DNA of 64,000 nt from positions 62,001 to 126,000 of the forward strand of contig DVKB01000019.1 in the NCBI GenBank assembly GCA_018716305.1. The letters run 5' to 3'. Numbering within the stretch: position 1 is the first letter of the stretch; each line of letters begins with the position of its first letter. Positions 16,184-25,326 of the stretch are shown here, one piece after another. Below the pieces are notes generated by a model that was not told the DNA's origin, searched no databases, and saw only the letters and a list, made by a program, of their open reading frames with translations. The DNA is from Candidatus Scatomonas merdigallinarum. Lineage in GTDB: Bacteria; Bacillota; Clostridia; Lachnospirales; Lachnospiraceae. The position numbers were made by a program, and so were the translations under genes.

Positions 16184-16543
16184 TTATTCTTCTTCCGCCA
16201 GTTCGCCGGCCTCCGCCAGCTTGTTGAAGGCGTCGGCGGCCGTCTGATATTCCTCATCGGTCTCAATGTTGTCCAGGTTGGGATTGCCGTGCTCGTCCTC
16301 GTAGAAGCGGTACAGGTACACTTCTCCGTTCTGGTTTTCTCCGTTTTCATCCAGGGGAAGCAGGGCAATGTACTGCTTATCTCCCGCCGGGAAAATATTG
16401 ATGACCGCGCAGGTAACGTCGGTGTCGTCATCCAGGGTCAGGGTAACGGTGGGCTGGCTTAAATCTACGTTGCCCCCGCAGTCGCTTCCGCAGGAACCGC
16501 AGTCTCCGCTGCAGCTCGCGCTTGCATTAAATTCTTCGCTCAT
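16184..16543 (-). CDS. DUF1292 domain-containing protein
   Basis: A 119-residue acidic protein. Residues about 35-95 match the DUF1292 (YrzB-like) pattern, TVTLTLDDDTDVTCAVINIF, then QYIALLPLDE and VYLYRFYEDE. The N terminus is unusual: a short Cys/Gly/Ser-rich segment CSGDCGSCGSDCGG that could bind a metal. The family has no assigned biochemical role. The ATG at 16541-16543 is preferred to the in-frame GTG six codons upstream because GGAAAGGAAA precedes it. Confidence 0.85.
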   Translation of the reverse strand: MSEEFNASASCSGDCGSCGSDCGGNVDLSQPTVTLTLDDDTDVTCAVINIFPAGDKQYIALLPLDENGENQNGEVYLYRFYEDEHGNPNLDNIETDEEYQTAADAFNKLAEAGELAEEE

Positions 16544-16655
16544 ACTTTTTCCTTTCCACACCCCGAAACAGGGGCGTCCTCGGCATAAAACCGTAAAATT
16601 TACCCATTTATTCTATCAAAAGCCCGGAGAAAAAGCAACGGATAAAGAAAAAGCG

Positions 16656-16684
16656 TTGGAAAATCATAAAAATGGGTGTATAAT
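16656..16684 (+). promoter_or_regulatory. Sigma-A promoter of ilvE
   Basis: TTGGAA at 16656-16661 and TATAAT at 16679-16684 have a 17-base spacer. No T-box leader is visible; the leader is only about 35 bases. Confidence 0.7.
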
Positions 16685-16726
16685 AATACAAGTTTTGAGA
16701 TGCCTGTGGAAAGGAGTGTTGTTATT

Positions 16727-17758
16727 ATGGAAAAAAAGAATATTGACTGGGGCAATCTGGGATTTGAGTATATCCAAACCGACAAGCGGTATGTATCCAA
16801 CTATAAAAACGGAGCCTGGGATGAGGGGGGACTGACCTCCGACGCCACTGTGGCGATTATGGAGTGCGCCGGAGTGCTGCAGTATTCCCAGTCCTGCTTT
16901 GAGGGGCTGAAGGCCTACACCACCGAGGACGGCCGCATTGTGACCTTCCGTCCGGACCTGAACGCGGAGCGGATGGAGGCTTCCGCCAGACGGCTGGAGA
17001 TGCCGGTGTTCCCCAAGGAGCGTTTCCTGGAAGCGGTGGATCAGGTGGTGGCAGCCAACGCGGCTTATGTACCCCCCTACGGTTCCGGGGCGACTTTGTA
17101 CCTGCGTCCCTTTATGTTCGGAAGCGACGCGGTAATCGGTGTAAAACCTTCTCATGAATATCAGTTCCGTCTTTTTGCCACTCCGGTAGGCCCGTATTTC
17201 AAAGGCGGGGCAAAACCCATTACCATCCGGGTCAGCGATTATGACCGGGCCGCTCCCCACGGAACCGGACATATCAAGGCCGGGCTGAACTACGCCATGA
17301 GCCTGCACGCCATTGTGGAAGCCCACAGCCAGGGCTACGATGAAAATATGTACCTGGACGCGGCCACCCGGACCAAAGTGGAGGAGACCGGGGGAGCCAA
17401 TTTTATCTTTGTTACCAAAGATCATAAAGTGGTGACTCCCAAATCCGGCAGCATACTGCCCTCCATCACCAGAAGATCCCTGATGTACGTAGCGGAGCAT
17501 TATCTGGGTCTGGAGGCTGAGGAGAGAGAAGTATCCTTCGCTGAGGTGAAGGATTTTGCCGAGTGCGGTCTCTGCGGAACCGCAGCTGTGATTTCTCCGG
17601 TAGGAAAGATCGTGGACCACGGAAAGGAGATCTGTTTCCCCAGCGGCATGGAGAAGATGGGACCGGTGATCCAGAAGCTGTATGACACTCTTACCGGAAT
17701 TCAGATGGGACGGGTGGAAGCTCCGGAAGGCTGGATTCGGGAGATCAAGGTGGACTGA
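16727..17758 (+). CDS. ilvE: Branched-chain amino acid aminotransferase
   Basis: A 343-residue fold-type IV PLP enzyme. The PLP lysine is in GTGHIKAGLNYA; other family segments are SQSCFEGLKAY, LYLRPFMFGSD, VEETGGANFIFV and FAECGLCGTAAVISPVG. It transfers amino groups between Leu, Ile or Val and 2-oxoglutarate. The ATG at 16727 follows AAAGGAG; an in-frame ATG 17 codons upstream lies in the promoter and is rejected. It is a single-gene unit ending in a perfect hairpin. Confidence 0.96.
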   Translation: MEKKNIDWGNLGFEYIQTDKRYVSNYKNGAWDEGGLTSDATVAIMECAGVLQYSQSCFEGLKAYTTEDGRIVTFRPDLNAERMEASARRLEMPVFPKERFLEAVDQVVAANAAYVPPYGSGATLYLRPFMFGSDAVIGVKPSHEYQFRLFATPVGPYFKGGAKPITIRVSDYDRAAPHGTGHIKAGLNYAMSLHAIVEAHSQGYDENMYLDAATRTKVEETGGANFIFVTKDHKVVTPKSGSILPSITRRSLMYVAEHYLGLEAEEREVSFAEVKDFAECGLCGTAAVISPVGKIVDHGKEICFPSGMEKMGPVIQKLYDTLTGIQMGRVEAPEGWIREIKVD

Positions 17759-17788
17759 AGTCTCCATACGCGGTCACAGAAGATATAA

Positions 17789-17831
17789 AAAGGCGGCATA
17801 GTCCCGGCAAAACAGGATTATGCCGCCTTTT
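17789..17831 (+). terminator. Rho-independent terminator after ilvE
   Basis: AAAGGCGGCATA pairs perfectly with TATGCCGCCTTTT around an 18-base loop. The next gene begins 21 bases further on, so that gene may depend on read-through or on a promoter I cannot see. Confidence 0.8.
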
Positions 17832-17851
17832 CAGGCAGGTGGAGAGCAGAG

Positions 17852-19300
17852 ATGGAACAGAGCAGGATGCCTCTCCTGGAGGCAGTAAAGACATTTGAAA
17901 CGGCAGATCCGGCCTATTTCCGGATCCCGGCCCACCGGTTTCAGCGGGGCGTGAATCCCCGGTTTCTGGAAGCAGTGGGAGAGCAGGTATTCCGCTATGA
18001 TCTCTCGGAGGCGGAGGGGCTGGATGACCTTCATCATCCGGAGGGAGCCATACGGGAGGCGGAGGAACTGGCGGCGGAGCTGTACGGCTCCGACCGGTGC
18101 TGGTTTCTGGTAAACGGAACCACCTGCGGCAACGAGGCTATGATTCTCTCCGCGGCAGGACCGGGAGAAAAGATCATGGTTCCCCGCAACGCCCATAAAT
18201 CCGTGCTCATGGGATTGATCTTAAGCGGCGCCAGGCCGGTATGGATTCAGCCGGAATATCTGGAGGACTGGGGGCTGTTCGGGGCGGTAACTCCCCAGGC
18301 TGTGGAAGAAGGATTCCGCCGGGAGCCGGACTGCAGGGCAGTATTTCTGGTAAGTCCCACCTACTATGGGATCTGCAGCGACATACAGGCCATCGCGAAA
18401 ATATGCCGCAGGCACCGGGCCCTTCTGCTGGTGGATGAGGCCCATGGATCCCACCTCTATTTTTCGGAAAAATTTCCACAGGGAGCGCTGAGGCAGGGGG
18501 CGGATCTCTGTGCCCAGAGCACCCACAAGACAGCGGGAAGTATGACCCAGAGCTCCATGCTTCATCTTCAGGGTCCTTTGGCGGACCCGGCCCGGGTGGA
18601 CGAAAATCTGAAGCTGGTTATGAGTACCAGCCCTTCTTATCTGCTCATGGCCTCTCTGGACGCCGCCCGCTGTGAGCTGGCCCTGCATGGAAGGGAAATG
18701 ATGGACAAAACCGGGGAACTGGCGGCTCTGGCAGAAGAAAGGCTGAGGAAAATCCCGGGAATTCAGGTGCTGGAAGAGACTTCCGGGGCGCTTCGGTTCC
18801 GAAAAGATCCGGCCAGGCTGGTCTTTTCCGCCAGAGAGCTGGGTATCGGGGGATATGAGCTGCAGGAACGGCTCTACCGGGAATACGGAGTCAGCCTGGA
18901 ATTGGCGGACTATGAGAACGCGGCGGCGGTAGTGACCTGGGGAAATACCCGGGAGGATATTCTGCGGCTCACAGAGGGCGCCGCGAAGATTGCCGGGGAG
19001 GCGGGAAAAACCCGGCGGGCTCCCCTGGCCAAAAAAAATTTCAAAATGCCGAAGCTTCCGGATATGCGGCTTACTCCCAGGGAAGCCTATTTCAGCAGAA
19101 AGAGAACCGTTCCCTGGGAGGAAGCCTCCGGGAAGACTGCCGGGGAAACGGCGGCTCCCTATCCCCCGGGGATCCCTCTGATCTATCCTGGGGAGATCCT
19201 GGAGCCGGAGATCTGGGAAATGCTGGACCGGTGCAGAAAAGACGGGATCGTTCTCCACGGTCCCGCTTCCCCGGGGCTTGCCCGGTACCGGGTAATCTGA
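17852..19300 (+). CDS. Orn/Lys/Arg decarboxylase family PLP enzyme
   Basis: A 482-residue fold-type I decarboxylase of the short Gram-positive kind (SpeA/YaaO-like). The PLP lysine is in STHKTAGS; the DEAHGSH motif that holds PLP is at about residue 195, and HRFQRGVNP and the GTTCGNEAM segment are also conserved. The short C-terminal domain (about 100 residues) is typical. It would decarboxylate arginine, lysine or ornithine to a polyamine precursor; the substrate cannot be separated by eye. xth follows 16 bases later. Confidence 0.88.
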   Translation: MEQSRMPLLEAVKTFETADPAYFRIPAHRFQRGVNPRFLEAVGEQVFRYDLSEAEGLDDLHHPEGAIREAEELAAELYGSDRCWFLVNGTTCGNEAMILSAAGPGEKIMVPRNAHKSVLMGLILSGARPVWIQPEYLEDWGLFGAVTPQAVEEGFRREPDCRAVFLVSPTYYGICSDIQAIAKICRRHRALLLVDEAHGSHLYFSEKFPQGALRQGADLCAQSTHKTAGSMTQSSMLHLQGPLADPARVDENLKLVMSTSPSYLLMASLDAARCELALHGREMMDKTGELAALAEERLRKIPGIQVLEETSGALRFRKDPARLVFSARELGIGGYELQERLYREYGVSLELADYENAAAVVTWGNTREDILRLTEGAAKIAGEAGKTRRAPLAKKNFKMPKLPDMRLTPREAYFSRKRTVPWEEASGKTAGETAAPYPPGIPLIYPGEILEPEIWEMLDRCRKDGIVLHGPASPGLARYRVI

Positions 19301-19316
19301 AAGAAAGGGAAAGAAG

Positions 19317-20069
19317 ATGAAACTGATTTCATGGAACGTAAACGGGCTGCGCGCCTGTGTGGGAAAGGGATTTCTGGATTATTTCCGGCAGGCGGACGCG
19401 GATGTGTTCTGCCTGCAGGAGACGAAACTGCAGGCGGGGCAGATTGATCTGCCCGCGGAAGGATACCATTCATACTGGAACTACGCGGAGAAAAAGGGAT
19501 ATTCCGGAACCGCGGTCTTTTCAAAAAGAGAACCCCTTGCTGTGACATACGGTCTGGGAATCGAAGAGCATGATCACGAGGGCCGGGTCATTACCCTGGA
19601 ATATCCGGAATTCTGGCTGGTGACTGTCTACACTCCAAATTCTCAGGACGGTCTGGCCAGGCTGGATTACCGGATGCGCTGGGAGGAGGATTTTCTGGCT
19701 TATCTGAAAGGGCTGGAAAAAAATAAACCGGTGGCGGTCTGCGGGGATCTGAATGTAGCCCACTGCGAGATAGATCTGAAGAATCCGAAAACCAACCGGA
19801 AGAACGCCGGATTTACCGATCAGGAGAGAGAAAAATTTTCCGTTCTCCTGGAGAACGGCTTCATTGACACCTACCGTTTTCTGTATCCGGAAAAAATAGA
19901 GTATTCCTGGTGGTCCTACCGGTTCAGAGCCAGAGAGAAAAACGCCGGATGGCGCATTGATTATTTTCTGGTTTCAGAAGGGCTGAAAGACCGGCTTCTG
20001 GACGCGAAGATCCACACGGAGGTTATGGGCTCTGACCACTGTCCCGTGGAGCTGGATCTGGACATCTGA
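19317..20069 (+). CDS. xth: Exodeoxyribonuclease III
   Basis: A 250-residue protein of the ExoIII/APE1 endonuclease-exonuclease-phosphatase fold. Landmarks are [19 protein letters not shown] with the metal-binding Glu, [31 protein letters not shown] and the catalytic GSDHCPVEL. It cuts the DNA backbone 5' to abasic sites and trims 3' ends in base-excision repair. It is in the same direction and close behind the decarboxylase gene. Confidence 0.97.
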   Translation: MKLISWNVNGLRACVGKGFLDYFRQADADVFCLQETKLQAGQIDLPAEGYHSYWNYAEKKGYSGTAVFSKREPLAVTYGLGIEEHDHEGRVITLEYPEFWLVTVYTPNSQDGLARLDYRMRWEEDFLAYLKGLEKNKPVAVCGDLNVAHCEIDLKNPKTNRKNAGFTDQEREKFSVLLENGFIDTYRFLYPEKIEYSWWSYRFRAREKNAGWRIDYFLVSEGLKDRLLDAKIHTEVMGSDHCPVELDLDI

Positions 20070-20189
20070 TGGAAGCCGGAGGGGATAATGTAAGAAAACC
20101 AGGTTTGCACTGTGCAGCTGTGGGAAAATATGGTATGATAAGCATGAAATGTAAAGAAAAAGTTGTCATGCTGAAGGAGGAAGCGGAGT

Positions 20190-22091
20190 ATGCAGGAGAC
20201 AGGGAAGATAGAAATTCTGGGTGGAAATCCGGAAAGACTGGGTGCATACAGAATACATGGAGGATATAATTTCGCGGTTTCCGTGCCGGGAGGCGTTCCG
20301 GCGGAACTGCTGCTGTACAGAGGAAACAGTCAGAAGCCGGAAAAAATCATTCCGCTTCCGGAAAAGGAGCGGACCGGGCAGATCAGCGCGGTCTGTGTAA
20401 AAGGCCTGGAGCCGGGGGTATGGGAGTACAGTTACCGCATGGGGGAGAGCCGCGGGGCGGATCCTTACGCCAGAATCCTGAGAAAGGAGCCGGGGAAAAA
20501 ATCCCGGCAGGGCGAATACCGGGGGGTGCTGGCCGCGCCGGCCGCGGCGCGGCTGCCGGCCCTGGATATTCCCTATGAGGACTGTCTGTTTTACAAAACC
20601 CATGTGCGGGGGTTTACCATGCGGGCGGGGATCGAGCAGAAGTACCGGGGAACCTTCCGGGGCGTCCGGGAGATGATTCCCTATCTCAAAGAGCTGGGGG
20701 TTACCTCGCTGCTGCTGATGCCGGTGTACGAATTTGAAGAATTTCCGCCGGAACAGGACCGCAGGGAGAAGACCCGGGATCAGGTGCTCCGGGAACAGGT
20801 GGAGCATCCGTACGCGCTTCCCGAAGAAGAAAAACCCAGGAAGGTACAGAAAAACTACTGGGGTTATACCGGCGGCCTGTATTTTGCCCCCAAGGCCTCC
20901 TACAGTTCTTCCGGCTGCCCCTCCGGGGAATTCGCCGAAATGATGGACGCCCTTCATGAAGCGGGGATCGAGTGTATTCTGGAGTTTTATTTCCTGCCGG
21001 ACATGCCTTCCAGGACGGTTCTGGACATTCTTCACTACTGGCGGCTGAATTTTCAGGCAGACGGGTTTCACCTGCTGGGAGAAGGCAGCTGGATCGACGC
21101 AGTGACAGAGGATCCTCTGCTGAAAAAGACAAAGCTGATCTATCTGAGCTACGGGGAAGAACGCCTGGCCCGAAACGGCAGGCAGCAGATCTGCCGAAAC
21201 CTGGCGGAGATGAATATGGGATACGAGGAACTCATGCGCCGGTTCCTGAAAGGGGATCCGGGCTGCACAGAGGGAGCCGCCTGGTTTCTGCGGCGGAACA
21301 GTCAGGACTGCGCCTATATCAATTATTTCGCGGACCAGGATGGATTTACCATGATGGACATGGTTTCCTACGAACAGAAACACAATGAGGCCAACGGCGA
21401 GGACAACCGGGACGGAAACAATAACAACTATACCTGGAACTGCGGGGCGGAAGGCCCCGCCCGGAAACAGAATATCCGCCAGCTGCGGATGCGGCAGCTG
21501 CGAAACGCGTTTCTGCTTCTGCTGACGGGGCAGAGCGTCCCGATGATTTACGGAGGGGATGAGTTCCTCAACAGCCAGGAGGGAAACAATAATGCCTGGT
21601 GCCAGGACAACGAGACAGGCTGGCTGAACTGGAGCAGGACGAAGGCAGCCACCCGGTTCCGGGAATTTGTGGGACGGGCCGCGGCGTTCCGCCGGGAGCA
21701 CCCGGTGCTGCGGCAGAAGCTGCCCCTGCGTCTCATGGATTATCAGGCCTGCGGTTTCCCGGATCTTTCCTATCACGGGGAGCGCGCCTGGTATCTGCCC
21801 ATGGAGGAGGGCATTCCCAGCCTGGGGGTTCTGCTCTGGGGACCCTACTGCAGCCGCCCGGACGGCGCCGGGGACAGCCCGATCTATATCCTTTACAACA
21901 TGTACTGGCAGGACCGGAAATTTGCCCTGCCGGATCTCCCGGAGGGAATGCGCTGGTACATCCAGGCGGATTCCGGCAGGGAGGAGGGGTTCTATACCCC
22001 GGAGGAAGAGAAACCGGCGGAGTGCGGAAAGGATAAGAAGATTCTGGTGCCGGCCAGAACCGTCATGATTCTCACAGGAAAGCAGGAGTAG
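20190..22091 (+). CDS. GH13 (GlgX/isoamylase-like) protein lacking the catalytic residues: probable pseudoenzyme
   Basis: A 633-residue protein. The N-terminal beta-sandwich (residues 1 to about 115) and the barrel with YKTHVRGFT, YWGYTGGLYFAPKASY, KHNEANGEDNRDGNNNNY and PMIYGGDEFLNSQEGNNNAW mark the GH13 glycogen-debranching group (GlgX/TreX/isoamylase). The active-site regions are altered: region I, usually DVVYNH, reads EFYFLP; region II, usually GFRFDLA, reads GFHLLGEG, so the nucleophile Asp is Leu; no Glu at the region III acid position is evident; region IV HDG reads QDG. Hydrolysis looks impossible by the normal mechanism. A glycogen-binding or regulatory role is an inference. Confidence 0.85.
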   Translation: MQETGKIEILGGNPERLGAYRIHGGYNFAVSVPGGVPAELLLYRGNSQKPEKIIPLPEKERTGQISAVCVKGLEPGVWEYSYRMGESRGADPYARILRKEPGKKSRQGEYRGVLAAPAAARLPALDIPYEDCLFYKTHVRGFTMRAGIEQKYRGTFRGVREMIPYLKELGVTSLLLMPVYEFEEFPPEQDRREKTRDQVLREQVEHPYALPEEEKPRKVQKNYWGYTGGLYFAPKASYSSSGCPSGEFAEMMDALHEAGIECILEFYFLPDMPSRTVLDILHYWRLNFQADGFHLLGEGSWIDAVTEDPLLKKTKLIYLSYGEERLARNGRQQICRNLAEMNMGYEELMRRFLKGDPGCTEGAAWFLRRNSQDCAYINYFADQDGFTMMDMVSYEQKHNEANGEDNRDGNNNNYTWNCGAEGPARKQNIRQLRMRQLRNAFLLLLTGQSVPMIYGGDEFLNSQEGNNNAWCQDNETGWLNWSRTKAATRFREFVGRAAAFRREHPVLRQKLPLRLMDYQACGFPDLSYHGERAWYLPMEEGIPSLGVLLWGPYCSRPDGAGDSPIYILYNMYWQDRKFALPDLPEGMRWYIQADSGREEGFYTPEEEKPAECGKDKKILVPARTVMILTGKQE

Positions 22092-22094
22092 AAC

Positions 22095-22634
22095 ATGCAG
22101 ATATGGCATCATTTCAGGACCATTACCAGCCACAAACTGCTGGTGATGCGCTACTGTTTCCGGATCGGTCTCTTCCGGCAGGGGCTGGCCCACGACCTGT
22201 CCAAGTATTCCTGGACGGAGTTTTCCAAGGGCTGCCGCTACTGGCAGGGGAACCGAAGCCCCAACAACGCGGAGCGGGAGGATACAGGCGTTTCTCTGGC
22301 CTGGCTTCATCACAAAGGGAGAAACAAGCATCATTTTGAGTACTGGATCGACTATGGGATCGGATGCGATACGGTGATTCAGGGGGTGCCGGTGCCGAGA
22401 AACTATGTGGCGGAGATGGTGATGGACCGCATCAGCGCCTCCCGGGTATATCTGGGAAAAGCCTACACGGACCGGGCGCCCTATGAGTATTATAGGAAGG
22501 GAAAGGATCACCTCTGGTTTGTCCACGAGCAGACCAAAGCCCAGCTGGAAATGCTTCTTGGCATGCTGGCGGAAAAAGGAGAAAAAGAAACCCTCCGCTA
22601 TATCAAACATACATTTTTGAAAGAAGGAAAATAG
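22095..22634 (+). CDS. DUF5662 family protein
   Basis: A 179-residue cytoplasmic protein rich in His, Trp and Tyr. The motif GLAHDLSKYSWTEF with nearby WLHHKGRNKHHFEYW gives an HD-like set of metal ligands, which is the pattern of the DUF5662 family. The activity is unknown; a metal-dependent hydrolase is plausible. It starts three bases after the GH13-like gene and ends two bases before the aminotransferase gene, so the three are probably one transcript. Confidence 0.8.
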   Translation: MQIWHHFRTITSHKLLVMRYCFRIGLFRQGLAHDLSKYSWTEFSKGCRYWQGNRSPNNAEREDTGVSLAWLHHKGRNKHHFEYWIDYGIGCDTVIQGVPVPRNYVAEMVMDRISASRVYLGKAYTDRAPYEYYRKGKDHLWFVHEQTKAQLEMLLGMLAEKGEKETLRYIKHTFLKEGK

Positions 22635-22636
22635 CC

Positions 22637-23806
22637 ATGCAGTTTTCAAAACGGATGGATCATTTCGGAGAAAATATTTTCACAACACTTCTGAATAAAA
22701 AACTGGAGATGGAGCGCCAGGGGAGAAAGGTCACGGATCTCAGCGTGGGGACACCCAATATCCCGCCGGCGGAACATATCCGGAAGGCCCTGCTGGAAGC
22801 GGCAGCGGATGAAAGAAATTATGTGTACGCCATTAAGGATCTGGATGAGCTTCACCAGGCGGCGGCACAGTGGTATCAGCGCCGTTACGGCGTGGACATT
22901 GATCCGGATCGGGAGGTGGTGGGCCTTCTGGGTTCCCAGGAGGGACTGGCTCACATTGCCCTGGCTGTGACGGATCCCGGGGATATTGTGCTGGTGCCGG
23001 AGCCCTGCTATCCGATTTTCGGGGACGGGCCTTCCATCGCCGGGGCGGAACTGTACCCTATGCCTCTGAGAAAGGAAAAACAGTATCTCATTGATTTTGA
23101 CGAAATTCCCGGGGATGTGGCGGACCGGGCCAAACTGATGGTGGTGTCCTATCCCAACAATCCCACCACGGCTCTGGCTCCCGGCTGGTGGTATGAGAAG
23201 TGCATCGCCTTCGCGAAAAAACACCATATCATTGTGGTTCACGACAACGCCTACAGCGAGCTGGTGTTTGACCGGGAACCCACCGGCAGTTTTCTGGCCT
23301 ATCCGGGGGCAAAAGAGGTGGGAGTGGAGTTTAATTCCCTCTCCAAGACTTACGGACTGGCAGGGGCCAGAATCGGATTCTGCATGGGAAACCCGGATGT
23401 GGTGGAGGAACTGGCGAAGCTGAAATCCAACATGGACTACGGTATTTTCCTGCCGGTGCAGAAGGCTGCCATCGCCGCTATTACCGGGGACCAGTCCTGC
23501 GTGGAGACTACCAGGGAAGCCTACCGGCGCAGAAGGGACTGCCTCTGCGACGGCTGCACCGCCATTGGCTGGCCCATGGACCGCTGCCCCGGCACCATGT
23601 TTGTATGGGCTAAAATACCCGAAAGGTTCGGCTCTTCCGTAGAGTTTGTCCAGACGCTTCTCACAGAGGCCGGGGTTTTGGTGACTCCGGGCAGCGCTTT
23701 CGGGGATTCCGGGGAAGGATTTGTGCGGATTGCCCTGGTGAAGGATGAGGAGGAACTGAGGGAAGCGGTAGCCAGAATGGACCGGAGCGGTATTTTTAGA
23801 GACTGA
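22637..23806 (+). CDS. dapL: Class I/II aminotransferase, probably LL-diaminopimelate aminotransferase
   Basis: A 389-residue fold-type I enzyme. Visible are SVGTPNIPP, LLGSQEGLAHIALA, SYPNNPTTALA, HDNAYSELVFD, the PLP-lysine motif SLSKTYGLAGARIGF and the closing GEGFVRIALV with the carboxylate-binding Arg. These match the DapL/AlaT branch. DapL makes LL-diaminopimelate from tetrahydrodipicolinate and Glu for lysine and cell-wall synthesis; the neighbour aspartate kinase supports this. It could also be another aminotransferase of the same subgroup, so the symbol is tentative. Confidence 0.75.
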   Translation: MQFSKRMDHFGENIFTTLLNKKLEMERQGRKVTDLSVGTPNIPPAEHIRKALLEAAADERNYVYAIKDLDELHQAAAQWYQRRYGVDIDPDREVVGLLGSQEGLAHIALAVTDPGDIVLVPEPCYPIFGDGPSIAGAELYPMPLRKEKQYLIDFDEIPGDVADRAKLMVVSYPNNPTTALAPGWWYEKCIAFAKKHHIIVVHDNAYSELVFDREPTGSFLAYPGAKEVGVEFNSLSKTYGLAGARIGFCMGNPDVVEELAKLKSNMDYGIFLPVQKAAIAAITGDQSCVETTREAYRRRRDCLCDGCTAIGWPMDRCPGTMFVWAKIPERFGSSVEFVQTLLTEAGVLVTPGSAFGDSGEGFVRIALVKDEEELREAVARMDRSGIFRD

Positions 23807-23821
23807 ATGGAAGGTTCTCAC

Positions 23822-23850
23822 TTGACGGAGCCGTTTATTTAGGATACATT
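23822..23850 (+). promoter_or_regulatory. Sigma-A promoter of the aspartate kinase gene
   Basis: TTGACG at 23822-23827 and TACATT at 23845-23850 have a 17-base spacer, about 60 bases before the start codon. The leader is too short for a lysine riboswitch. Confidence 0.6.
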
Positions 23851-23907
23851 AATAGCGTCGGCACGCGCTCAGGCGGCCGGCGCATTTTGAATTGAGGAGA
23901 GCTTTAT

Positions 23908-25230
23908 ATGATGAAAAAAGTTGTAAAATTTGGAGGAAGTTCCCTGGCAAGCGCGGAACAGTTCCGGAAAGTCGGGGCAATCATCCGTGAGGATGAGGGC
24001 AGAAGATATGTGGTGCCCTCCGCGCCGGGCAAGCGTTTCGACGGAGATACCAAGGTCACGGATATGCTTTACGGCTGCTACCGCATGGCGGAACAGGGCC
24101 GGGATTTTAAAGAGGCTCTGAGAAAGATCCGTGAAAGATACCAGGAGATCATCGATGGGCTGGGCCTGTCGCTGTCTCTGGAGCAGGAGTTCGAGACTAT
24201 AAGGAAAAATTTTGAAGAGAAAGCCGGGGAGGATTACGCGGCGTCCAGAGGAGAATACCTCAACGGCATTGTCATGGCCGAGTATCTGGGATATGAATTT
24301 GTGGACGCGGCGGAGGTCATCGCCTTTGACGAAAACGGCCGGCTGGACGGGGCAAAGACCGATAAAATGCTGGGCGAGCGGATGAATCAGTGCGACCGGG
24401 CGGTAGTGCCAGGCTTTTACGGGGCCATGCCGGATGGTTCTGTGAAGACCTTCTCCAGAGGCGGATCGGATATTACAGGCTCCTTGGTGGCAAAGGCCGT
24501 TCATGCGGATCTCTACGAAAACTGGACCGATGTGTCCGGGTTCCTGATGACGGATCCCCGGGTGGTGGAAAATCCGGTGACCATTTCCACCATCACCTAC
24601 CGGGAGATGCGGGAGCTGTCCTACATGGGCGCTACGGTGCTCCACGAGGACGCCATCTTCCCCCTGCGCCAGGAGGGGATTCCCATTAATGTGCGCAACA
24701 CCAACCGGCCCCAGGATCCGGGAACCATGATTGTGGAGAGCACCTGCAACAAGCCCAAATATACCATTACCGGCATCGGCGGCAAAAAGGGCTTCGCCTC
24801 CATTACTATTGAAAAGGCCATGATGAATTCCGAGATCGGATTCGGCAGAAAGGTGCTGCAGGTCTTTGAGGAAAACGGGCTGTCCTTCGAGCACACCCCC
24901 TCCGGCATCGACACCTTTACGGTGTATGTGCATCAGGCGGAATTTGAGGAGAAAGAGCAGCAGGTCATCGCCGGCCTTCACCGGGCGGTACAGCCGGATC
25001 TCATTGAGCTGGAGTCGGATCTGGCCCTTATCGCCGTGGTGGGGCGGGGCATGCGCCGTACCAGAGGAACTGCCGGCAGAATCTTCGCGGCACTGGCCCA
25101 CGCCCATGTAAATGTAAAAATGATCGATCAGGGTTCCTCGGAGCTGAATATCATTATCGGGGTGGAGAACCGGGATTTCGAGACGGCAATCCGGGCCATC
25201 TACGATATCTTTGTAGTTGCCCAGCTGTAA
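23908..25230 (+). CDS. lysC: Aspartate kinase
   Basis: A 440-residue enzyme. The kinase domain opens VVKFGGSSLASAEQF and contains the PSAPGKR segment, SRGGSDITGSLVA and YLGYEFVDAAEVI. Two ACT domains follow from about residue 295 (ITGIGGKKGFASITIEKAM, and LIAVVGRGMRRTRGTAGR), so feedback control by lysine or threonine is expected. It phosphorylates aspartate at the head of the lysine/threonine/methionine pathway; thrC lies 35 kb further on. Start ATGATG at 23908 or 23911 follows GAGGAG. Confidence 0.94.
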   Translation: MMKKVVKFGGSSLASAEQFRKVGAIIREDEGRRYVVPSAPGKRFDGDTKVTDMLYGCYRMAEQGRDFKEALRKIRERYQEIIDGLGLSLSLEQEFETIRKNFEEKAGEDYAASRGEYLNGIVMAEYLGYEFVDAAEVIAFDENGRLDGAKTDKMLGERMNQCDRAVVPGFYGAMPDGSVKTFSRGGSDITGSLVAKAVHADLYENWTDVSGFLMTDPRVVENPVTISTITYREMRELSYMGATVLHEDAIFPLRQEGIPINVRNTNRPQDPGTMIVESTCNKPKYTITGIGGKKGFASITIEKAMMNSEIGFGRKVLQVFEENGLSFEHTPSGIDTFTVYVHQAEFEEKEQQVIAGLHRAVQPDLIELESDLALIAVVGRGMRRTRGTAGRIFAALAHAHVNVKMIDQGSSELNIIIGVENRDFETAIRAIYDIFVVAQL

Positions 25231-25250
25231 AAGGCATTGTAAAAAGACCC

Positions 25251-25278
25251 TTACATTTCATGTAAAATATGGTATAAT
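25251..25278 (+). promoter_or_regulatory. Sigma-A promoter of the pyrH-frr-uppS-cdsA-dxr-rseP block
   Basis: TTACAT at 25251-25256 and a consensus TATAAT at 25273-25278 have a 16-base spacer. Confidence 0.65.
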
Positions 25279-25326
25279 TCAAGAAAAGCCCGGACGGCAA
25301 ATACAAAAGGAATGAGGACAAGCCGG

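Noticed and set aside
20166-22649. Open frame of 827 codons on the minus strand opposite the GH13-like gene
   Set aside because: It is a shadow of a GC-rich coding region; there are no motifs and no start signals, and the plus-strand protein has clear homology.
23807-23907. Lysine riboswitch upstream of aspartate kinase
   Set aside because: The whole intergenic region is 101 bases and shows none of the conserved lysine-box segments.
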